Source of the DNA: JACDAV01 sp036556145
GTDB lineage: Bacteria > Chloroflexota > Limnocylindria > Limnocylindrales > CSP1-4
DNA: 10,504 nt
Direction: 5' to 3'
Assembly (NCBI GenBank): GCA_036556145.1
Contig: DATBKB010000053.1
Span: forward strand, 1-10,504
Positions 1 through 5,858 of this stretch are shown here, in pieces; the first letter of the stretch is position 1; each line of letters opens with the position of its first letter. A program made the translations under genes and the position numbers. Under the pieces are notes generated by a model that saw only the letters and a list, made by a program, of their open reading frames with translations, made no database searches and had not been told where the DNA came from.

Positions 1-5
1 GGCAA

Positions 6-21
6 GTCCGGTTCGTCGGAC
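6..21 (-). terminator. Possible weak hairpin downstream of mfd
   Basis: Just beyond the mfd stop codon the minus strand can form a 5-bp stem (GTCCG / CGGAC) with a 6-base loop, followed by only two T residues. It sits where a terminator would, but it is short and has no U-tract. The window edge hides what follows. I treat it only as a candidate transcript end or mRNA 3' structure. Confidence 0.2.
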
Positions 22-26
22 GCCGG

Positions 27-3000
27 TCAACCGGGCGGAGCGCTCAACCCCGCGACGATCGCCTGGGTCAGGCCCCAGCCCTTGCGCGAGTCGGCCGGGA
101 GGCGGAGGCGGACCTGGTTGCTGGCGAAGGTCAGGTCCGACGGGCGGATGCCGGGGAGCCCCGGACCGGCCAGCAGGCGCATCGCGGTGGCCCGGGTGAG
201 CCCCGCACCGAAACGGACGACGAGCCAGCCCTCCTCACGCGAGATCGAGGCGATCCCGGCCGCCTCGGCCGTCAGCCGCAGCTCGGCCACCTCGACCAGC
301 CTGACGACCGGATCGGGCATCGGTCCGAAGCGGTCGAGCAGCTCCTGGCGGAAGGCGGCGAGGTCACCGGTCGACCGGGCCCTGGCGAGCCGGCGGTACA
401 GCTCGAGCTTCTGCGCCGTCTCGGGGACGTAGGCATCGGGGAGGTATGCCTCGACCGGCAGGTCGACGACGGCCTGCGGTGGCTCGACGACCGGCGCGCG
501 GTCCTCGCGCTTCGCCTTGTGCTGCTCGACGGCCTCGGCCAGCAGCCGCGAGTAGAGGTCGAACCCGACCGCGGCCATGTGCCCCGACTGCTCTCCGCCG
601 AGGATGTTGCCGGCGCCCCGGATCTCGAGGTCGGCCAGCGCGATCTGGAACCCGGCACCCAGCTCCGAGGCGTTGAAGATCGCCTGGAGCCGCTTGCGGG
701 CCTCGTCCGAGAGGCGCTCGCGGCGCCGGTAGAGCAGGTACGCGTAGGCCCGCCGCGACGACCGCCCGACCCGACCGCGGAGCTGGTAGAGCTGGGCGAG
801 CCCGAGCGCGTCGGCGCGGTCGATGATGATCGTGTTCGCGTTCGGGATGTCGAGCCCCGACTCGATGATCGTCGTGCAGACGAGGACGTCGGCACCGCCG
901 CCGGCGAACTGGACCATGACCTTCTCGAGCGAGCCCTCGGGCATCTGGCCGTGGCCGACGACGATCCGCGCGCCGGGGAGCATCTTGCGCAGCTGTTCGG
1001 CCTGGGCCTCGATCGTCTCGACCCGGTTGTGGACGTAGAAGACCTGGCCGCCTCGGTCGAGCTCGCGGAGGATCGCGTCGCGGACGAGACCAGCAGAGGC
1101 CTCGGCGACGCGGGTCTGGATCGGCAGGCGGTCCTCGGGCGGGGTCTCGATGACGCTGAGATCGCGGACGCCGGCCAGGGCGAGGTTGAGGGTTCTCGGG
1201 ATCGGCGTGGCCGAGAGCGTAATGACGTCGACCTCGCGCCGGAGCCGCTTCAGTCGCTCCTTCGCCGCGACGCCGAAGCGCTGCTCCTCGTCGACGACGA
1301 CGAGGCCGAGGTCCTTGAACCGGACGTCCTTCGACAGGAGCCGGTGCGTCCCGATGACGAGGTCGACCGAGCCGTCGGCCAGGCCGCGGATCGTCTCGTC
1401 CTGCTCGCGGACGGGCACGAACCGCGACAGGATGCGGACGCTGGCGGGGAAGGCGCCGAACCGGCGGCTGAAGGTGTCGAAGTGCTGGGCCGCAAGCACC
1501 GTCGTCGGCACGAGGACCGCGACTTGCTTGCCGTCCTGGATCGCCTTGAAGGCGGCCCGCAGCGCGACCTCGGTCTTGCCGTAGCCGACGTCGCCGACGA
1601 CGAGCCGGTCCATCGGCCGGCCCGCCTCCATGTCGAGCTTCACCTCGCCGACGGCGCGGAGCTGGTCGACGGTCTCCTCGTACGGGAACGACGCCTCGAG
1701 CTCGCCCTGCCACGGCGAATCCGGCGCGTAGGCGAAGCCCGGCGCGTTCGCCCGTGCCGCGTACAGCTCGAGCAGCTCCTCGGCGAGGTCGTCGACGGCC
1801 TTGCGGACGCGGGCCTTCGTCCGCAGCCAGTCCGTCCCACCGAGCTTCGAGAGCTGCGGGTTCTCGCCGCCGGAGTAGCGGCTGATCCGTCCGATCTGCT
1901 CCACCGGCACGAAGATCTTGTCGCCGCCGGCGAAGCTCAGCTCGAGGTAGTCACGCTCCTCGCCCGATCCACCGCGGCGGAGCATCCGCTCGTAGCGGGC
2001 GATGCCGTGATCGATGTGGACGACGAGATCGCCCGGGTTGAGCCGCTCGAGGATGTCGCGCGGCACGACCCGGCGCATGGCCTTCGGCCGGCGGACGCGG
2101 ACCGAGCCAAAGAGCTCCCGGTCCGTGACGAAGACGAGACCGTCGGGTCCACCGCCGAACCCGTCGTTGAGGCTGCGCTCGACGATCGCGATCGCCGCTG
2201 GGGGCGGCGGCTCGGTGAGCGCGGAGACGACGCCGGCAGGATGCCCCGCCTCACCGAGGATCTCGGACAGGCGCATCGCCTGGTCGGACGCGAGGACGAT
2301 CCGGCTCCCCTCCTCCTGCCAGCGCTCCACGGCCTCGACGAGACGCGCCGCGCGGCCGGGCGGCAGGTCAGGCTCGCGCCAGCCGAACAGGTCGCCGGAC
2401 GAGAGGCCCCGACCGGCCATCGCGCCGGCAGCCTCGGACTCCCACGTCAGCTCGAGGGTCCTCGACGCGACGAGCCGGCTCTTCCACTCGCGTCGCGGCA
2501 GGTACGTCGACGGCCACTCCTTCGGAACCTCGCCAGCCTCGACGAGATCGGTCCGACGCTCGTCGGCCTGGCGCCACAGGAAGTCGGCCGCGTCGTTCAG
2601 GTCACCGGGCTCGTCGAGGACGAGCAGCGTTCCGGTCGCGATGTGGTCGAGCCCCGTCGCCGGGGAGAGCCACGGCGCCCACACCTCGGCGGCATCGCCG
2701 ACGCGCAGGGCGCGCGTGATGGGGCCCTGCGGCTCGCGGCCGTCGTCGGCTCGCGCGGTTTCGGCCCGTGCCTCGCCTTCGAACCTCGCCAGGTCGGCGG
2801 TCAGGCGCTCCGGCAGGCGGCTCGCGAGCCGGCCGAGCCGCTCCCGAATTGCGGCGGACCCGTCCGACGGGAGCAGGAACTCGCTCGCGGGCAAGAGCAC
2901 GACCTCGTCGGTCGCCCGGATCGTCCGCTGGTCGGCCGGGTCGAACGCGCGGACCGAATCGATCTCGTCGCCGAAGAACTCGAGCCGGAGCGGCAGCGGA

Positions 3001-3845
3001 CTCGACGGGGGGAAGATGTCGAGGATGCCGCCCCGGCGCGCGAACTCGCCGCGCCCGGCGACCTCGAGGACCGGCACGTAGCCGAGGTCGAGGAGATCGT
3101 GGGCGAGCCGGTCGAGCGAGGCGCGGCTGCCGACACGGAGCCGTCGCGGCTCGGGCGGCAGGTCGTCCGGCGCGATCGTGTGCTGGAGGAGCGCCTGGAC
3201 GCTCGCGACGAGGATCCGTGCGCGGCCGCTCCGCCACGCGGCGAGGGCCGCGACGCGCGCCGCGGTCTCGTCGGGCACGAGCTCGCTGCGCTCGTAGGCG
3301 AGCGCGGTCCGCGGCTCGAGGACCGTCACGGCCTCCGGGTCGCCCAGCCACGCCCCGAGCTCCTCCGCCACGCGATCGCCGATCTCGGCATCGCGTGCCA
3401 CCCACACGAGCCGCTCGCCGCTCTCGCCAAGCGCGAGCGCCGCCGCGAGGTACGTCTTCGCGCCGTGCGGGACGCTGGTCAGCCCGGCATGCCGGCCCAC
3501 TCTGGCATCCCCGTCCGCCGCGCCGAGCCGCTCGCGGAGCGACGCAAACGAGCCGGTTGGATGGAGGAGCGGTGGCAGGGCCGAGAGATCCGGGAGCCGT
3601 CGCCCGGCCCCGCGCGGTTGCGCCGCCGATCCCGTCGGTCGAGCGACGGGTGCCGGCGCGGCCGCGGGCGGCTTCGGCGCCGGCCGGCGCGCGTCCTCGA
3701 CCTCCCGATCGACCTCGGCCACGTCGAAGTCGACGGCACGCTCCTCGATCTCGGCGCGGCGCGCAAGCGCATCGGCAACCGCGCGATCGCCGGCCACGCG
3801 TTCGCGCCGCCGCTTGCCTCGAACGAGCTGGCTCCGCTCGGACAC
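27..3845 (-). CDS. mfd: Transcription-repair coupling factor Mfd
   Basis: This is a complete Mfd of 1272 aa. Mfd is the cytoplasmic ATP-dependent translocase that pushes RNA polymerase stalled at DNA damage off the template and recruits UvrA. A UvrB-like N-terminal region spans about residues 90-470, with RRGGILDIFP near 270. The RNA polymerase-interacting domain lies at about 603-680. The translocase core has Walker A GDVGYGKT (751-758, K757), DEEQ (852-855), SAT (878-880) and QLRGRVGR (1021-1028). The TRG-like segment is at about 1054-1105 and a C-terminal regulatory domain at about 1135-1272. The GTG start at 3845 was chosen because GAGG lies 7 bases upstream and the start follows the pth stop by 2 bases, suggesting an operon with translational coupling. 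The protein has about 120 residues more than E. coli Mfd, mostly an N-terminal charged then Pro/Ala-rich stretch. Later GTG codons, such as the one at 3722, are alternative starts but lack a well-placed ribosome site. Confidence 0.97.
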   Translation of the reverse strand: MSERSQLVRGKRRRERVAGDRAVADALARRAEIEERAVDFDVAEVDREVEDARRPAPKPPAAAPAPVARPTGSAAQPRGAGRRLPDLSALPPLLHPTGSFASLRERLGAADGDARVGRHAGLTSVPHGAKTYLAAALALGESGERLVWVARDAEIGDRVAEELGAWLGDPEAVTVLEPRTALAYERSELVPDETAARVAALAAWRSGRARILVASVQALLQHTIAPDDLPPEPRRLRVGSRASLDRLAHDLLDLGYVPVLEVAGRGEFARRGGILDIFPPSSPLPLRLEFFGDEIDSVRAFDPADQRTIRATDEVVLLPASEFLLPSDGSAAIRERLGRLASRLPERLTADLARFEGEARAETARADDGREPQGPITRALRVGDAAEVWAPWLSPATGLDHIATGTLLVLDEPGDLNDAADFLWRQADERRTDLVEAGEVPKEWPSTYLPRREWKSRLVASRTLELTWESEAAGAMAGRGLSSGDLFGWREPDLPPGRAARLVEAVERWQEEGSRIVLASDQAMRLSEILGEAGHPAGVVSALTEPPPPAAIAIVERSLNDGFGGGPDGLVFVTDRELFGSVRVRRPKAMRRVVPRDILERLNPGDLVVHIDHGIARYERMLRRGGSGEERDYLELSFAGGDKIFVPVEQIGRISRYSGGENPQLSKLGGTDWLRTKARVRKAVDDLAEELLELYAARANAPGFAYAPDSPWQGELEASFPYEETVDQLRAVGEVKLDMEAGRPMDRLVVGDVGYGKTEVALRAAFKAIQDGKQVAVLVPTTVLAAQHFDTFSRRFGAFPASVRILSRFVPVREQDETIRGLADGSVDLVIGTHRLLSKDVRFKDLGLVVVDEEQRFGVAAKERLKRLRREVDVITLSATPIPRTLNLALAGVRDLSVIETPPEDRLPIQTRVAEASAGLVRDAILRELDRGGQVFYVHNRVETIEAQAEQLRKMLPGARIVVGHGQMPEGSLEKVMVQFAGGGADVLVCTTIIESGLDIPNANTIIIDRADALGLAQLYQLRGRVGRSSRRAYAYLLYRRRERLSDEARKRLQAIFNASELGAGFQIALADLEIRGAGNILGGEQSGHMAAVGFDLYSRLLAEAVEQHKAKREDRAPVVEPPQAVVDLPVEAYLPDAYVPETAQKLELYRRLARARSTGDLAAFRQELLDRFGPMPDPVVRLVEVAELRLTAEAAGIASISREEGWLVVRFGAGLTRATAMRLLAGPGLPGIRPSDLTFASNQVRLRLPADSRKGWGLTQAIVAGLSAPPG

Positions 3846-3847
3846 CG

Positions 3848-4531
3848 TCAGGCCTCGGGTTCGGCGGGCTTCGGCTTGCGCCAACCGGTGCGCGTGCGCC
3901 TGATTCCGTCGGCGCCGGGCGGCCCGTCGACCGCCCCGGGCGGCGCCAGCCGTTCGGTGTCGGCCTGCCGCAGCTCGAACATGTTGAATCGGTTGGCCGC
4001 CTTGTTCGTCCCGTGGTTCGCCCACTCCTCGACCGCGTCCGCCGCTGCGTCGAGGAGCTCGCCGATCCGCGCCTTCTCGTCCGGCGCGAACGTGCTCAGG
4101 ACGTGGTCGACGCCGCCCCGACTCGGCTCACCGATGCCGACGCGAAGGCGACTGAACTTCTCGGTGCCGAGCTCGGCGATGATCGAGCGCAGCCCGTTGT
4201 GACCGCCGGCGCTGCCGCCCTCGCGGAACCGCAACCGCCCGAACGGGAGCGCGAAGTCGTCGGCCACGACGAGGAGATCGGTCAGCGGGGCGTGCTCACG
4301 GGCGAGGATCTTGCGGACCGCGATCCCCGAATCGTTCATGTAGGTGAGCGGCTTGGCGATCGTCAGGTCGAGGCCGCGATACCGGCCCCAGGCGATTCGC
4401 GACGCATCGCGTTCCCGCCCGCCGCCCCAGCCCGCGCGATCGGCCAAACGGTCGAGGACCATCCAGCCGATGTTGTGGCGCGTGCCGGCGTAGCGGTCGC
4501 CCGGATTGCCGAGCCCGACGACGATCTTCAA
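3848..4531 (-). CDS. pth: Peptidyl-tRNA hydrolase
   Basis: Pth cleaves the ester bond of peptidyl-tRNA released from ribosomes, recycling tRNA; it is an essential cytoplasmic enzyme in most bacteria. The 227-aa product opens with the typical MKIVVGLGNPG. It carries the family residues N9, catalytic H19 (in TRHNIGW), N66 (in TYMN), D92 (in VADD) and N112 (in GGHNGL). The start is a TTG at 4531, preceded by GGAGG with a short 4-base spacing; no ATG or GTG would give the conserved N-terminus. After the usual end of the fold (NRFNMFE) there is a tail of about 40 residues, rich in Pro, Arg and Lys, which is not seen in short Pth proteins such as the E. coli enzyme. The gene is immediately upstream of mfd, an order also found in other bacteria (for example Bacillus subtilis), and is probably co-transcribed with it. 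Confidence 0.97.
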   Translation of the reverse strand: MKIVVGLGNPGDRYAGTRHNIGWMVLDRLADRAGWGGGRERDASRIAWGRYRGLDLTIAKPLTYMNDSGIAVRKILAREHAPLTDLLVVADDFALPFGRLRFREGGSAGGHNGLRSIIAELGTEKFSRLRVGIGEPSRGGVDHVLSTFAPDEKARIGELLDAAADAVEEWANHGTNKAANRFNMFELRQADTERLAPPGAVDGPPGADGIRRTRTGWRKPKPAEPEA

Positions 4532-4546
4532 TGTTCCTCCGTGTCA

Positions 4547-4570
4547 CGCCCGTCGGCCCGCCCGTCGGCC
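4547..4570. repeat. 12-bp exact tandem repeat (two copies)
   Basis: The unit CGCCCGTCGGCC occurs twice in direct succession and is followed by a related, diverged GC-rich stretch up to about 4600. It lies in what would be the 5' leader of the pth-mfd transcript, close to the pth ribosome site. It may be simple slippage in GC-rich DNA. Confidence 0.7.
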
Positions 4571-4638
4571 CGCCGCCCGCGGCGGGTTCCCGGCGGGCAC
4601 GCCAAATCGCGTCCGCCGACGATCGCCGGACGCCGAAC

Positions 4639-4665
4639 GGGCCCGATCCCGTGTCGGGAGGGCCC
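4639..4665 (-). promoter_or_regulatory. Strong hairpin in the presumed pth leader
   Basis: The bases form an outer 6-bp stem (GGGCCC on both arms), a 2-base bulge, an inner 5-bp stem (TCCCG / CGGGA) and a 3-base loop. There is no T-tract on either strand, so it does not look like an intrinsic terminator. If TACCAT at 4673-4678 is the minus-strand -10 box, the hairpin would sit at the very 5' end of the pth-mfd mRNA and could stabilise it. The hairpin is seen directly; the role is a guess. Confidence 0.45.
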
Positions 4666-4710
4666 TGCGCGGATGGTAGCGGATCACGACCGCCGGGGAC
4701 GTTCCGCGCT

Positions 4711-4860
4711 GCCCAAACCGCCTCGTTTGCGTACTACGCGATCGGAAGAACGGTCGCGCGCGCCAAACGCTTCGACGCCGAACTACGCGGTCGGGCTGCG
4801 CTGGAGGCGTGGGTAACGCTTCGAGAACGTCCTACGAAGTCGGAGTAGATCGGGCTGCGC
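4711..4860. repeat. Three imperfect 49-base direct repeats upstream of marR
   Basis: Units begin at about 4711, 4760 and 4809. The core ACTACGCG[A/G]TCGG is at 4733-4745 and 4782-4794, and a diverged copy (CCTACGAAGTCGG) is at 4831-4843, exactly 49 bases apart each time. A second shared block, AACGCTTCGA, is at 4766-4775 and 4815-4824, again 49 apart, with a degenerate counterpart in the first unit. By hand alignment of the first 35 bases, units 1/2 share 25 and units 2/3 share 24. The 11-mer TCGGGCTGCGC recurs at 4791-4801 and 4850-4860, displaced by an extra 10 bases in the third unit. The first core is part of a perfect inverted repeat GCGTA-C-TACGC (4729-4739). The period is not a multiple of three, so this is not a protein repeat. 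The location just before marR suggests iterated operator sites, which is inference. Confidence 0.65.
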
Positions 4861-4875
4861 GATGCTTGCCGCCAG

Positions 4876-5313
4876 ATGCGCACGTCGATCCTTCTCGACA
4901 GCCACTTCGCCTACCACACGCTGGGCAGGCTGCTTCGTCGGAAGCTGCGGACGGCGCAGCTCTCGCTGTCCGAGGCGGTGGTTCTTCGCGTCCTCGCCAG
5001 GAATCCACGGGTTACCGTCGCTGCGCTCCGCGTCAGCACCGGTCTGGGTCCGACCACGACGAGCACGCTGTTGCGGCGCCTCGAAGACCGCGGCCTCGTC
5101 CGGCGGCGACAGCTCGACAGCGACCGTCGGTGGGTCGTCGTTCGTCCGACCGCGGCGGGCCTCGGAACGGCCACGTTCGTCGACTCGGCGCTCCGCGAGA
5201 TCGAAGAGCGGATCACAAGTCACGCCTGGGCCACGGCGGAACCCAGTCTCGGGGACCTGGTCGGGATCCTCGCGTACCTCGACGGCTCGAGGTACCGCTC
5301 GAAGCTCGACTAG
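4876..5313 (+). CDS. MarR-family winged-helix transcriptional regulator
   Basis: The product has 145 aa, a normal length for the MarR family of dimeric DNA-binding repressors or activators that often respond to small phenolic or oxidative ligands. The winged helix-turn-helix covers about residues 30-95: LSLSEAVVLRVLA, then a recognition-helix segment (GLGPTTTSTLLRRLEDRGLVRR, 56-77), then a wing with the typical D-x-DRR pattern (DSDRR, 81-85) and RPTAAG at its end. Helices at both ends would form the dimer interface. The ATG at 4876 is the only plausible start after the in-frame stop at 4846, but no Shine-Dalgarno sequence precedes it. No enzyme or efflux gene lies next to it, so the target cannot be read from context; self-regulation through the upstream repeats is possible. 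The gene converges on ybeY, and the two stop codons overlap. Confidence 0.85.
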   Translation: MRTSILLDSHFAYHTLGRLLRRKLRTAQLSLSEAVVLRVLARNPRVTVAALRVSTGLGPTTTSTLLRRLEDRGLVRRRQLDSDRRWVVVRPTAAGLGTATFVDSALREIEERITSHAWATAEPSLGDLVGILAYLDGSRYRSKLD

Positions 5314-5858
5314 AGGCGACGTCGCGCTCCGAGCCCGAGCAATCGGCGCTCAAGAGATCGCATCGCCGCTTCGTCCGCAGGCCGCGCGTGATCCCATCCG
5401 CACAGGTGCAGCGCTCCGTGGGTCACGAGGAGCAACAGCTCGTCGGCCGCCGACCAGCGGACGTCGCCGGTCTGGCCGCCGCGGCCGTCCGACGCCTGGG
5501 CGATCGCGCGTGCCACGGAAACGACGATGTCCCCGAGCGGCTGCCGGGCTCCGGGCGGCAGCGGGAACGACGGCGGACGGCTCCGGGTTCGGGCCCCGCG
5601 ACGTGGAAAGGCCTCGGGCGGGAGGATCGGGAAGGACAGGACATCCGTCGGACCGGACTGGCCCATGTGCTCGGCGTTGAGGCCCGCCAGCTCACGATCG
5701 TCGCTGAGGCGAAGACCGACTGACGCCGGCGACGGTGCGCCGGCCGCGTCAAGGGCCGTGGCAACCGCGCGGGCCAGTCGCGCATCGGGCACGACCCGGG
5801 GAACGCGCGGTCGGCGGTCGATGTCGACGCGCCACGGCGGCAGGTAGATCGAGCGCAT
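5310..5858 (-). CDS. ybeY: Endoribonuclease YbeY (rRNA maturation factor)
   Basis: YbeY is a metal-dependent single-strand RNase involved in 16S rRNA 3'-end maturation and late 70S quality control. The 182-aa product carries the signature HGALHLCGWDH at 147-157, supplying the three zinc-binding histidines (H147, H151, H157). It also has the conserved LNAEHMGQSGPTDVLSFP block at about 60-77 and GDIVVS at 109-114. Between those two blocks lies an Arg/Pro-rich loop of about 31 residues, somewhat longer than usual. The ATG at 5858 shares its A with the TGA stop of pgpH (TGATG), so translation is probably coupled; an upstream in-frame extension would lie within pgpH and has no family similarity. 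It is the last gene of the rpsU-yqeY-pgpH-ybeY unit, and its TAG overlaps the marR stop on the other strand. Confidence 0.96.
   Translation of the reverse strand: MRSIYLPPWRVDIDRRPRVPRVVPDARLARAVATALDAAGAPSPASVGLRLSDDRELAGLNAEHMGQSGPTDVLSFPILPPEAFPRRGARTRSRPPSFPLPPGARQPLGDIVVSVARAIAQASDGRGGQTGDVRWSAADELLLLVTHGALHLCGWDHARPADEAAMRSLERRLLGLGARRRL

Larger units (their letters stand above)
4532..4875. other. Divergent non-coding region between pth and marR
   Basis: This 344-base gap separates the minus-strand pth-mfd unit from the plus-strand marR gene. It shows no believable gene; open frames here are low-complexity by-products of GC content. On the pth side it holds a 12-bp exact tandem repeat and a long hairpin. 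On the marR side it holds three imperfect direct repeats of 49-base period. No clear -35/-10 pair was found for either gene; TACCAT on the minus strand (4673-4678) is a possible -10 box for pth with no recognisable -35. The gap is longer than the other spacers in the window and is the most likely place for regulatory sites. Confidence 0.7.

Noticed and set aside
519..4202. Plus-strand open frame of over 1200 codons antisense to mfd
   Set aside because: It mirrors the GC-biased codons of mfd, shows no recognisable domain, and is rich in Asp/Glu/Arg/Leu as expected from reading such codons backwards. The minus-strand Mfd has every family motif.
2768..4816. Plus-strand open frame across mfd, pth and the gap
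   Set aside because: Its translation is almost entirely Arg, Pro, Ala and Gly, typical of a GC shadow frame, and it crosses two well-supported genes and non-coding repeats.
4531..4848. Plus-strand open frame of 105 codons in the pth-marR gap
   Set aside because: It begins inside the pth start, runs through GC-rich repeats, has no ribosome site or recognised domain, and the 49-base repeats shift frame between units.
4711..4860. CRISPR-like array
   Set aside because: There are only three diverged units, with no exact repeats of 25-35 bases, no unique spacers of even size and no cas genes.
4862..5680. Plus-strand frame starting at ATG 4862 overlapping marR
   Set aside because: It is a different frame from the winged-helix protein, Arg/Ser/Pro-rich, and runs antisense through ybeY.
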